This document shows positions 43,740 to 54,452 of a DNA stretch of 64,000 nucleotides, piece by piece. The stretch covers positions 62,001 through 126,000 of the forward strand of contig JASANH010000626.1 of the NCBI GenBank assembly GCA_030248295.1, written 5' to 3'. The notes under the pieces are model-generated. The model made no database searches. It saw only the letters and a program-made list of their open reading frames with translations, and was not told where the DNA came from. The translations under genes and the position numbers were made by a program. Position 1 is the stretch's first letter. Every line of letters begins with the position of its first letter. The stretch comes from Mesodorylaimus sp. YZB2_4 (lineage: Eukaryota > Nematoda > Enoplea > Dorylaimida > Dorylaimidae).

Positions 43740-45506
43740 TCACATCAAAAAACAAGTATACTCGTTTTTCACCGGGCCTTGCTCCGTGTACTGCAGCTTT
43801 TCTATCCTCTTTTCCAACACCGCATACTTTTCTTGCATAGCCACTTGCCACATTTCCAGAGTGCACGATCCCGGTGATGGCCGACTCGTCTCAGATGCTT
43901 GCGTTTTGCGTTCTTGCATGCTAAACCCAGCCTTGGGCTGCGATCTATTACCAGATGGGTCTTGTTTCTGTTCGTTTTGCATCGATCCGTAACAACATTT
44001 GATTATTTTTGCAAGGAATAATATTCCCGTGATGATACTTACCCCGCTCACACCCAGGTAAAAATTGACCACTGCTCCAATTTGAGACATGAATTGCTCC
44101 CAAGTATTCTTAGTCGTGATCGAAAATTCTACATAAACTTTTGAAAGGGGGTATATGACCATATCGAATTCCCGAGCCTCCCCCGTCTTCAACTCATTGT
44201 ATTCATGTTTGGGTCTATTGATCAACCTGCCTCTATTATGCCCTTGTCGGACGACACTGTATTGGTAGGATGTGTGAATGCATTGGTAAACACACTGCTG
44301 CTCACATTTAAGCAGCTCCCCTTCTTTGTCCAATGTGCATCGGGTGTAGTCATAGCTGCGACAATAGGACTCATTTTCGACGGGCTTGTGGTTCCGAAAG
44401 GTGAACGGGGTACACTTGCACCATTTTCTGATGGCATCGATCATGCAGTTACTGCGACACACGGCCGGACTGCGTTCTTGATAACAGTTTGTGTTCCTCT
44501 TATCGGTTGCCAGGTTCAAAATCGAATAGCCAATGTGTACCAGGTCAGAACTGCGCTCAGAAGCGAAAACAGGAAAGCTAACGAATTGCTTACCAGTGTG
44601 CAGAGAGACATAGTCTATGTTAGAATACAAGGACCAGGACCCGTCCGAGGTGATCTGAGCATCGTATTTGTTGTCTGGTCTGGAGCTGATGTAGATGGTT
44701 GAAAAGTTCTGATCATCCAAGGGCACAACATAGCAAAACTGATCTTCAAAGTACAACGAGGGGACTCGACGGAGGATTTGGATGCACACATTCTTGTCGC
44801 CAGAGTGAATGTCGATTTGCATCTCGATATACTCGCAAAAGACATCGACCAGACGTCCAAACAGAACTTGCATCTTCTCTCTGTCAGATAGCAATCGATC
44901 GGAATCTATGTTCTCAAAGCAAGTAATTGGGTCGCCGTGCTTGCCCCACAGTCCCATGTTCATGTCTAATCGTCTGACGCAATAGAAATAGTTCCAGACT
45001 GCTTCGATCAATACCCCGTTCCAGTCGGCGTTATTCGCATTCAATATTTCGAAGCTATCGTCACCCATTTCCAGCAGTTTAGAGATCATCCTGAACGATA
45101 TTTCATCTTCATAGTCGTCTTTGTCAACCCCCAACAAATCCATGTCTTTCCACACATCCCAGGATCTGTTAACCAATCTTTCACATATTTCACACGGCGC
45201 GGATTTGTTGCCTGCCAGATCGATTTCTAGATGGTCAACTATTTTCCTCAGGTTCCAATTGGTCCAGGGAAAGCAAGCTGTGAGTGGTGGTGGTCTGACT
45301 GTAGAGTTCTGGCCAACGATTCTGGTCTGGGTTCCAACGTTATTATTAAGGTAGTCGTCCAGCAGGGGACAAAACTCTTTTAAGGATAGGAAAATGCATA
45401 TTATCAGGCCAACTGCCCAAATCGACGTGGTCTTCCAAGATGGTAGATTCACACCCCTGCGCATCAAGAAGTCCTTCAAACGAGACAACATTTTTGTGGT
45501 AAGCAT
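43740..45506 (-). CDS. DEG/ENaC-family sodium channel subunit 4
   Basis: An intronless gene of 588 residues. A second ATG five codons on is an alternative start. TM1 lies at about residues 28-46, then VRPPPLTACFPW. The ASC-type block is CYQERSPAVC-x3-C-x8-WCKC, followed by CEQQCVYQCIHTSYQY. TM2 is at about 472-496 (FMSQIGAVVNFYLGVSGVSII). The C-tail contains SRPSPGSCTLEM and then a short coiled coil (VAMQEKYAVLEKRIEKLQ, about 556-574). It shares the QG-x2-G-x3-N insert with subunits 2 and 3 and lies inverted relative to them, so the duplication included a strand flip. Confidence 0.9.
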   Translation of the reverse strand: MLTTKMLSRLKDFLMRRGVNLPSWKTTSIWAVGLIICIFLSLKEFCPLLDDYLNNNVGTQTRIVGQNSTVRPPPLTACFPWTNWNLRKIVDHLEIDLAGNKSAPCEICERLVNRSWDVWKDMDLLGVDKDDYEDEISFRMISKLLEMGDDSFEILNANNADWNGVLIEAVWNYFYCVRRLDMNMGLWGKHGDPITCFENIDSDRLLSDREKMQVLFGRLVDVFCEYIEMQIDIHSGDKNVCIQILRRVPSLYFEDQFCYVVPLDDQNFSTIYISSRPDNKYDAQITSDGSWSLYSNIDYVSLHTGKQFVSFPVFASERSSDLVHIGYSILNLATDKRNTNCYQERSPAVCRSNCMIDAIRKWCKCTPFTFRNHKPVENESYCRSYDYTRCTLDKEGELLKCEQQCVYQCIHTSYQYSVVRQGHNRGRLINRPKHEYNELKTGEAREFDMVIYPLSKVYVEFSITTKNTWEQFMSQIGAVVNFYLGVSGVSIITGILFLAKIIKCCYGSMQNEQKQDPSGNRSQPKAGFSMQERKTQASETSRPSPGSCTLEMWQVAMQEKYAVLEKRIEKLQYTEQGPVKNEYTCFLM

Positions 45507-46524
45507 TGAGACCTCACAACGCGGACCAGACCACTGCTCTTGTCTGGAAGCTGTAACAACTCGCAGCCCTTTACAACCAAGTGGTCAGAATAAACGCCCA
45601 CGTGAGCCCCTTTTATGCAGTTGAAGCAACGAGTATTGTTGGGAGACCGAAGTATAAACCTGCGTATATCATTAACATAACAGCCAGGAATTTCTTGGCC
45701 CTGGTTCAATAGTCTCAAAGGTTTTTTCCGTTATTATTTACTTGGCAGCAGAAAGAAAATGATATTGATATGGGCAATATCACTTGGGAATAAATTCTGT
45801 GTTTTAACCATATTTACAACAAAAATAAACACCCTTTGTATGATTTGAAGGCCCATTCTATCGTGCTATTTTTTGAATCTACACATATTGTGTGAAATTT
45901 TAGAGCCTAGGACGCTGCATAAGCAAAGTATGCCTTCATATTCGCATGTACGCAATAGGGAGAAAACCAAGATCCGCCTGTTTCTGATTGCATGCCTAGA
46001 CCCTTGTGATATATTCAGAGCAGTGTATTAGAATAGCAAACAGGTATTTTAGACGCGAGCACAAACTAATGATAAATGGCAGCGATTACCTACTATGCCC
46101 CAACAAAAATAGACTATTTCACCAAATATTTTCCGCCATTCCGCTTGGTCACGGCTCGATTCACTTTCCCACTAATCGTAAGATCACAAGTACTTGGTGA
46201 AGGTGTCTGCATGCGCGAGTCGAAATTCGGCGCATGACAAATATGGTCATGACAAGTATGTTGACGCGTAGGAATGACCCTGTGGACGTTGCGTGAGTCT
46301 GCTGGTGGGCGTGTATTCCTGTTTTGGGAGTACACACCGTATTCGGAAAACAATAACCGGAGAAAGGCCTTGAACAAGAGTTTAGCGGAGGCCGTCTTTT
46401 GCCTACGCATTGCCGTATTCTCGCCCATTACTCCACTTGGATAACTTATATGTAAAGTTGTTTACTACAAAGTGCGTGAAAAGATTCATTTGCTTGGGAC
46501 AGAGACGGAAAGTGATCGAAAAAG
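45507..46524. other. Intergenic, nothing recognised
   Basis: Divergent spacer between DEG/ENaC 4 and the secreted protein at 46525. Only chance ORFs seen. Confidence 0.4.
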
Positions 46525-47919
46525 ATGAAGACAATTCTTATTTTGGTTGCCCTTGTTCTATTCGCTGCAAAATTTTCTTGTAAGTTGCCTTTTCTGTCTC
46601 TCATCAGTCATTTGAGATTTAATTTTGGAATGATCCATTTTAGCATCAGCCAAGGTGTTCTCGTGTGACCAGGGGTGCCACGACGATACTGAATGCCCCG
46701 CTAACTCGCACTGTGTCGCTGTGAATCAAAATTCGGAATGTGGCATGTGCTTGTGCAAGGCTGGCTACAGGACTCAAGGCAATGACTGCGTGTCAAATAA
46801 ACAAGAAAAAAGTCAGAAGGGAAAAAGTAAGTGCTCTTACGAAAGTTGCATTGGTGGAGAAAGATTTCTTCAAAACTTTATTCCAGACGGTAGCGGCGGC
46901 GGCGGCGATGGAGGAGGAAAAAGTAAAGAGAGTTCTCCAACCGAAAGCGCCGAGTCCCAAACCACAACAACTACTCAGCCAGAGACCACTACGACTTCAC
47001 CCACCACTACAATCTCCACTACTCTGCCAGGACCTACGACTCAAGGTAAAATCAATTTCACATGATCGGTCTCAGCGATCGCAGTGATCAATCATGTGCT
47101 ATATGAAATGACACTTTCAGGGCCACCACCCACCCCTGGTCCGATCAACTGCGCCGACTTCGCCTGCGGCCCCCAGTTACCCAGCAATTATGGTGATAAC
47201 CCTTTCACGGTTCGTGCGGCCATCTATAACGAATCTGATGGTAAGTGCCGAGTTCGCATTATCCTGAACAAGTAAAGGACATGTTCAAATGGTGCTCATG
47301 ATACGGGTCAAAGTCTTGGAACGGGTGGCCTAGTCGCCTCAGTTAATGCAGTACATTCTTGTCTGTCGTAGTCGCTTCCTACACGCCTACTTCCGTTCTT
47401 AGACTGCAGAAACAAATTGGCCAATCCTGGCCGTTCATGCAAGATGCAAGGAGGTGGCGTCTGCTACGGTGTTTACTGCTTGACTGTGGAACCAGGCAAA
47501 GAGTACTGCATCTGCGAATTGAACCGTGTCGATCGTCAATGCGCCGTCGTGAAACCTGGCAAATGCGAAACTGCTACGAGTAGGTTACCTTTAGTTTTAT
47601 ATGACCACTAAATATACAGTATACTTTGATTTCAGGTGACCTCCCTCAAACTGGATACAAAGCACAAAACAAGCGTTTTCGCCACAAAAGCAATCCCGAC
47701 AACGGCTCAATTTATGCCCGCCACTTTGCTGCTTCTATGGACAACTGCGTAAAACTGTGCTCGTGGACAGAAGGTAGATGCCGCTCGGTCAATTACGGTA
47801 CGTTAGCTGGTCAACCAGTGTGCGAGCTCCTGAGCACAACTGTGACAAAGGGCAGTCTCCTCGAGCCATGGTTAGTCGATGCGCAAGGGTGGCAGTACGC
47901 CCAGGTCTATGCCCAATAG
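46525..47919 (+). CDS. Secreted Cys-rich protein with Thr-rich linker and PAN-like end
   Basis: Six exons give 325 residues: 46525-46579, 46644-46826, 46887-47045, 47121-47240, 47403-47579 and 47636-47919. All internal joins are phase 1, the usual phase for shuffled extracellular modules. A signal peptide (MKTILILVALVLFAAKFSS) precedes a first Cys-rich EGF- or EB-like module (CDQGCHDDTECPANSHC, CGMCLCKAGY). A Gly run and a linker of about 35 Thr/Ser/Pro residues (likely O-glycosylated) follow, then a second Cys-rich module (CKMQGGGVCYGVYCL, YCICELN). The last domain has the spacing of a PAN/apple-like fold (CVKLCSWTEGRCRSVNYG, VCELLS). The 60-bp intron 46827-46886 keeps frame if retained. It is probably a matrix, cuticle or mucus component; no orthology recognised. 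Confidence 0.75.
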
Positions 47920-49681
47920 TCTTGCTGCGGTCCGATTGCTCCAAGTGATATGCATACTTTATATACATCATTGTATCATTGACAGCAGTAGTACTGTTTG
48001 ACAATACCATGTGATGACGAAAAAGTGGCTATGACAGTACATAATATTAAGTAAAAAGTAAAAACCCTAGATGATTTTCGCACGCTCGATAAAGCTCAAT
48101 TTAAATCACATCAAAACAGGAATGCAGACTACCAAAATTGTGCTCTTATACAGTAACTTCTAACAAGTAAATAATTAGCTCATCGAAACTTGCTAGCCTG
48201 AAAAAGTTAGGTTCGTGGTGAGCTCCTAGGACCAGTCATATAATCATACTTCGAGATACAGAGACGGCCATGCATTGCATGCATGCATGCATACCAGAAA
48301 ATCCTCGATCAAGCGATCACATGCTCGCCGTTCAGCTTCATTTAGAAGGAGGATTGGATCCGAGGACTTGCACTTGGCCTGCTTTTCACGTTCATCTTGG
48401 AGATTGACCCAGAAGCAGCGCCACAAACGTTTGTCCGTCTGAACTAAACCGTGTCGCGCTTGCGGCAAAATGGAGGGCACTTATCGTGGATACTTGCCGA
48501 GCAGTTCCAACACTCTTTCGCTCTCGTCGGTTTCAAGCAGCCTGAGACGACGATGTCAGAATCAATGAAAAACAGCCAGAACATTCGAAACCAGATGATT
48601 TACGCTCGCACTTTGTCAGCTCTTACGTCGTCTTTCACTTCTTTTTCCGTCGTTGCTGCTCTTCCCAGGCTCACTTCGCACAGGAAACCCGGCGGACGCT
48701 CCAGACATGGGTCCGACAAGATGGCACGCTTCGATGATCCGCCCGCAAAGACCATGGCACCACTGAACCGCACAGTCGCTAGCCGAACGTAAACGAACGC
48801 TGGTAAAAGAATGGGCGTAATTCCTTCGTGCATGGGGAAAACCTTTGATGCTCCAGCATTACCGCTGGACCATTTGCTGATTGTTTCAAGCTTTCCCTTA
48901 ACCCTGCAGGCTGGCCATGACTCAACAATATTTACGTAGGGGTTCTGATACTACCGCACAGAAATGAAAATGCTCAGCGAGACTGTGCAAAGACAAATGT
49001 CTCGGATAACATTACGCATAATACAGGGCAGATTGCAGGGCGATATCGTACCTTAGACTCTAGTCGTTAGCTGGGAACGGAAATTGATCCTCAATACAGT
49101 ACGGGTATGTGTGTGTGTATTTTCAAAATTCTTCTTAGCACTTAGTGAAGTATCTACTGTACAGCAGGTATCTTTTTTCGTGATTGATTGTGTGTTCACG
49201 CTAAAATACTTACTGTACGACCTTAAACAAAAATTGTTTCCTGGGGCATTGGGCTTTCTGCTGACAGGCAGTCGTTCATCGCACAGCCATACAGTATAAG
49301 CTAATTAGATTTCAGGCAGACACGTATTGCCGAATCAGAAATGGATGCTGACAAAAATCACTCAGAACATTATGAGTAATTAGTAATTTTTAAGCATTTT
49401 TATACCCTCGCATAATACTCGTAACGCAGCAGGGCAAAATCAAAGGCGTAAGCTTTAACTTTTCAGAAGGGGACCACGCTGAGCTCCATGCATACTGTAC
49501 ATATGTAGTTTAATATGAAAATTACAGTGCTATAATTTTCCATATCTAAAGTTTCAGGTGATTGTGACCACTTGTTTCCAGTGGCTGCCAATGTCGCCAA
49601 CCTGATCATGGTCAGAGACATAGAGGTCGAATGTGGACAATCGATCCCGACTTCTCACACTGGACATTGCCCAAGGCGGGC
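47920..49681. other. Intergenic with unassigned exon-like ORFs
   Basis: No complete gene. Minus-strand frames at 48244-48480 and 48600-48833 are listed separately. A (GCAT)n tract lies near 48273-48292. Confidence 0.35.
48244..48833 (-). other. Unresolved exon-like open frames, possible small gene
   Basis: The minus strand has an open frame at 48833-48600 ending at a donor-like GTAAGA, a second short frame (LLETDESERVLELLGKYPR) preceded by CTCAG, and a third (from about 48440, RLWRCFWVNLQDEREKQ and LLLNEAERRACDRLIEDFL) ending at a GTATGC donor. The amino-acid composition looks protein-like, but I could not join the pieces in a consistent phase and recognise no family. It may be a small gene, a pseudogene or chance. 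Confidence 0.25.
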
Positions 49682-50153
49682 ATTTCACTCTACTGTATGG
49701 TGCGGCAGCGATGGTGAAGCGCAATTCGGTATTCGTCTCTCCGTATTGCTTGTGAGCGAGTGGCTGGACTCGTCCCGGGTTCGATCCCCAGTGATGGAGG
49801 TTGGTTTGCGAACCATAAACCCTCGCTGACCTTGTACGCCAGGCCGTGGGTGACTCACACGGTACCGCCGAGGTGCTGCGAGTAGACAGACGGAAGCCAA
49901 GCGAGGAGACATTCTCGAACTTTTCGAACACTGCGAGGAGAAGGTTTTCGAACACTGACAGGGTTCACAGCCCACCCGCAATCGTCCTAGAAGTCGGCGT
50001 CTAGTCCAGGATGCCCTCGTGTGGAGGTGCTCCTTGTGGAGACATGCAGAGGGACGCTGCTGTGTGTGCCAGTCCCCGCGCAACCTTACTTAGAAGGTTT
50101 GACTGCTGGCCGGCTAGGCACAACGGGCTGCTGCCCACAAAAAAATTTCACTC
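49682..50153 (+). mobile_element. tRNA-derived SINE, copy 2, with target-site duplication
   Basis: Flanked by ATTTCACTC at 49682-49690 and 50145-50153. The B box GGTTCGATCCC is at 49778-49788. The body matches copy 1 (2521-2938) through the shared blocks GATGGAGGT, CAGGGTTCACAGCCCACCCG, CCAGGATGCCCT and GACTGCTGGCCGGCTAG, and ends in a short A-run. It has an internal segment absent from copy 1 (near 49800-49860) that copy 3 shares, so copy 1 is probably the deleted form. Confidence 0.85.
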
Positions 50154-51782
50154 GTCGTCAGTGCTTACTGACGGCTGTTCCACCACATGATCAGAGAGGC
50201 AGGTAAAATATCAGTGTTTAATATCTTATAGTTTGCATTTCTCGTGTTATAAAAAATTTGATCTTTAGCTTAATTTGGTTAATTCCAGCCCGTGTCGTCG
50301 CCTGATCACGCAGTGGAAGTTGATATAGCGGGACGGCAGAATCACACGTTGATTTGATTTATATAGGTTATATTTCAATAGAGTACTTGATAAACGACCG
50401 TACACTCGCTTCACATAAAACGACACTTCCCCTCTCCTCTAGAATCTTCTATCACCTTCCTCTCACTCTTACTTTACACCACTACCACCGAGGCTATCAT
50501 GTCCTTTATCTTCACTCGCGGTCGCGACAGCCCGAGTCTTAGAAAAAGCGATGGCAAGTAACTCGCGTGCTAAGGTTGCGCAAGACTACGAAATGTTGTC
50601 AAATAGCCAAGTGCGGCGGGGGTCTTTGTGTGTAATACGGTTGCATATTGGCAGAAGTAAAAGAGGCCACAAGCGCGGAATCCAAAAATGGACTAAGCAG
50701 TGGGGAAAGGAGCAAACTGATCAAAATTATTTTAAGCTAACGCGGTCCATTCACACACGTTAGTCTGGGTCGTGGCTTAGCGGTTTGGCGTCTGCCTCTC
50801 ATGCTGGGTGCGCGCTTGCAGGGAAGGGTTCGATTCCTGCCTCGCTACAAAATGATTGTCAAAAATGTGTTCCTTAGCCCTCGAGTGCGCTGAGTAGTGC
50901 TTGGCTATGGATAAAGTATGACATATGACATGTACTGTATGTGTCCCCATCGAATAAGGGTCCCGTTACCTCAATCATTTGTGTGCACACGCCACGCACA
51001 CGAGTCGTCCCTAAAATGGAGCTTAAGTTGCAACGTAGCAAATATATATTCTGCCATGAAACACGAGATCGTTTTAAATCTACACATATATCCATTGCAT
51101 TTCAACATAACCATTGTTTTTCTGCTTGTCTATTGAAGTTTAACGGCCTTGGTAATTTAGAATTGCCATTTGAGCGAATCGGCACAGAAAATGTAGAAAG
51201 TTTCAAACCGTTCACATTGTCCTGGCCAAGCCTCAGAAGTTAGTGCCTGTTGTTTGTATACTCTCTAAGGACCTATTAATTTTGACCGTTTTGCACGCTT
51301 GAGAGAACAATAGTTTCGTTTCATGTTCTGCCCTACCTTGCTCCAATCTTCCAGATGAGCCTGGTCGACTTTCACAAAGGTATGAGATGGTTTTTTACAT
51401 ATGCAGGTCCTAGGCGTCCTGGGAAGGGCAAACTGCGGTCTATCCCATTCCCGGTCATGTACTAGTCAGGACTGACAAAGGAATTCGAAAGAAAATTCCA
51501 GACTTCCGACTGGTCGCCGCCGAAAACGTGGAAAAAACTGTACCACTTGGACGAAAACGAAAATGGTCATTATTTACCCCTGGGGCTAATACCTGGCCCA
51601 CTTGCTTGCACAGCTGTGACGGCCACACGATTTCGTCAGTTAAGGGCAAACTACATACTTCGCCTAAATGACTACCTTTGTACCTGACGAAAACACCGAA
51701 ACCGAAACGACGCTGCATTTTTTCATCCGAATGTAAGTCAACCAATTCAGCGATAAACACGGCACTCACCGACCACCTCCCC
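50154..51782. other. Intergenic upstream of the Ser-rich secreted gene
   Basis: Apart from the tRNA-like element at 50769-50848 I see no supported gene. A minus-strand frame at 51455-51769 lacks any recognisable feature. Confidence 0.35.
50769..50848 (+). tRNA. tRNA-like sequence or SINE head, probably not a functional tRNA
   Basis: A perfect A box (TGGCTTAGCGG, 50773-50783) and B box (GGTTCGATTCC, 50827-50837) stand at tRNA-like spacing. The ends can pair as an acceptor stem with about six of seven pairs. A CTCATGC loop-like segment would give a CAT anticodon. The T-stem does not pair well, so it is more likely a tRNA pseudogene or a truncated SINE of a different family than the three listed. 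Confidence 0.4.
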
Positions 51783-51789
51783 TATATAA
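51783..51789 (+). promoter_or_regulatory. TATA box of the Ser-rich secreted gene
   Basis: TATATAA followed by G, about 115 bp before the ATG at 51904, within CCCCTATATAAGGACC. This is a strong core-promoter match. Confidence 0.6.
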
Positions 51790-51903
51790 GGACCCGAACC
51801 GAGTCCTTGACATTGTTCACTCGTCGCTCTCCTTCAAACGGACTCTTCTATCTCGCCGAGACCATTCCTGGGCGAATCCGCCAAATACTCCAAATAAGGA
51901 ATC

Positions 51904-53078
51904 ATGAAGTCGATTATGCTTATCGTCGCCCTCTTCTTCGTCGCGGCATATGCCGCAGCCAATAATGGCGAGCTGCTCGAAGACGATCCTTTGCCTATTT
52001 CCGATGCCTCCAACGTCACAAGCGCTGCTCCAGACGCTGAACAAGCCTCGGCCAACGTCACCATTGCTCCATCGGATTCCTCGAGCACGATTGTCAGCGA
52101 CAGCTCGAGCGATAGCACATCCTCAGCCGCATCCACAGAGTCAAGTTCGGCTTCATCAGATTCATCGTCCACAGCGGCGTCGTCTGACTCATCGTCCACA
52201 GCGGCGTCGTCTGACTCATCGTCCACAGCGGCGTGGTCCGACTCATCGTCCACAGCAGTGTCGTCCGACTCATCGTCTACATCCGTCGGATCCTCCGATG
52301 CATCGTCCTCCCTGTCCACTGCATCGTCCGACTCCGCGGCATCGTCTGACTCGTCCTCTTCGTCGACAGCGGCGTCTGACTTGTCTTCGTCATCTACCTC
52401 AGCACCATTGTCTAATGCTTCAGCCGCTTCTGACTCATCCGCGGCTTCTTCGGACATATCGACCGCGGCAGTCACTGAGGCGCCTGCAGACGCTGCTGCC
52501 AACGTCACTGTCGCCGCTCCTGTAGATGACGCCAATGTGACCGCTGCTGGCGAAGTCGCTAATATTAGCTCCAGCTCTGAGGCCCCGAGTACAGCGGCTT
52601 CAAACGTCGCTTCAGCTGCCCCTGTCCAACCGCAGCCCAGTCTGCCCGCGTTGCCCGTTTTGCCTACGATCCAAGATAGCACGCCATCGATCTTCGTGGC
52701 CAAAGGCGTGTATGTGAAAACTTCTGCCACTGAAAAAGCTTGCAAGCAAAATCAAGATTGCTACAACTTGCGCGAGCCCGATGAATGGTGCCCATTACCT
52801 GACCAGGCAAAATATGGGTAAGCAAACGAAAGCAGACTTGGAAATCGCAGACCTTCCTTAGGTCCACGAACTACCACCTTTTTGCTTTCAGTGACAAAGG
52901 TTGCTTCTGCGATCATGTACGAAATGTGTGCACGATTCAAAGACAATCAGAAAAAGGAGATGAGTTCAGCGACTGTGCTGAAAAATCCACTTCCGCCTGC
53001 GCTGGTTTGAAGCCAGTGGTCCGTATTCAACAAAAGACCAACGCCAGAGTACACAAGAACAAGCGTTTCCGCCATTAG
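51904..53078 (+). CDS. Secreted Ser/Ala-rich mucin-like protein with Cys-rich C-terminus
   Basis: Two exons, 51904-52817 and 52892-53078, joined in phase 2, give 366 residues. A signal peptide (MKSIMLIVALFFVAAYAAA) is followed by about 240 residues dominated by Ser, Ala, Asp and Thr, including a tandem SSDSSSTAA unit of nine residues and several N-V-T sequons. The C-terminal 90 residues have about ten cysteines (CKQNQDCYNLREPDEWCPL, GCFCDHVRNVC) and finish in a basic NKRFRH just before the stop. The same six residues occur in the neighbouring secreted protein at 46525-47919, and the two Cys modules look related. Probably mucus, cuticle or secreted matrix. AATAAA lies about 150 bp after the stop. 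Confidence 0.8.
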
Positions 53079-54452
53079 AAGAAACCATGAGTACCACTAG
53101 TGATGATGAGTGGCCAGCATGGCCCGTCGCATATCTTATTACTAGGTGATAGCGTGCATTGTGATTGCAATAGCGTGATAGTGCGCTTTCGATGGGGTAA
53201 TCTTAGTTAGGCAAGTTTCGTGCTGTTAAAATAAATTTATAAAGTTACGCTTAGAAATAGCAGACTGTTCGCACCACGCGCCACAGTAAGGTCTTTACAT
53301 CCGCAGGAGACAACAACTAATACAAGAAGACTGACACCACTGGCATATCCCTTATGCTGCGCACTAGAAGGAAAGTTGTATGAAGACATTGGGATCGTTG
53401 CTGTACTGTAATTTCGAAGTTTTTCATGGGGGGGGCGGTCAGGCACAGATGTACCCATTCTTATCTTCTTGCGCACTCTATTTGCGATGCACAAGTCAAA
53501 GACATCGAATCCCACAGAGTAAAATCCGTCTGTGCACGAACCACTTGTCTTATCAGACGGACATGTTCTAATTAGGACATTCCAACAGCGTCGACCCAAA
53601 TTGAACCTCGAACGACAGATCACATTTGACTCGAAGGCCAAAGCGGCAACGTGGAAAAGTGACCGGTATATTTCGTAATAAATCCTCATTGACAGTACGT
53701 CCGAACGACCATATTAGGCGAGGGGGAAATCTTTTCAGTTGAAACGCAATCTTCTCGCGTGTTTACGGGCGAAGATCGTCAACAAGACGCCAACCGGTTG
53801 CCTTCGTCAACTTGTTTTGCATGAAATGATGGCAGACGAGGAACACGTGATGTTATGGGAACGCTCTTTCAGTCCCTAGTGCACTTTAGTCGTCATCGAT
53901 TACGTCTTCTTATGCCGTCTGCTATTTGCTATGGTTGTGCGAGTTAGTAAACAACAAGACAATACAAGACAGGGCTCTGTGTTGAGAAAGCCTGCTCAGA
54001 ACGCGCGAGTTTCAGAATTCAGCAACTCATGCTCGGCGTAAACAGAAAGCAGCCCTTACTTGTTTTATCTGACTGGTCATGGGGAGCAGATGAACTAACT
54101 TATGAGCAAAGGGTAGGGTGCGCCAAGTTGACTTGGTGTGTGAAAAATTAAACCGATCACCCCTTGACGTAAAGTGTTACTTGCGTGGGTGCATGCATGA
54201 TGCGCATAAAAAGCCTTATCTTTGGCCACATATTTCGTCGTCGTGGCATATAAATAGCTATTAGTAAACTTTGGCCGAAAATTCCTTCATGCCTGGATGC
54301 GCGCACGGCCTTATCATTGCTATTACAAGCTTAACGCTGGAGTTGTGCAAACTGTGTACAGAGTCAGGGTGCCTTCTGGCACGGTTACCAGTACACTGTA
54401 CATACATAGTACCAGTTCAGTCCGCTTCAGCCATCGGTGCGGAGCAGTCGCG
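53079..54452. other. Intergenic with one unsupported minus-strand ORF
   Basis: The minus strand at 53237-53689 has a 150-residue frame from an ATG with several cysteines, but no signal peptide, family or splice evidence. It overlaps the likely 3' flank of the upstream gene, so I do not call it a gene. Confidence 0.35.

Noticed and set aside
44205-44702. 165-codon plus-strand ORF
   Set aside because: Lies wholly inside DEG/ENaC gene 4 on the other strand; the channel reading is unambiguous.
51834-52745. 303-codon minus-strand ORF opposite the Ser-rich secreted protein
   Set aside because: Antisense of SSDSSS repeats; the plus-strand gene has a TATA box, signal peptide and a spliced Cys-rich end.
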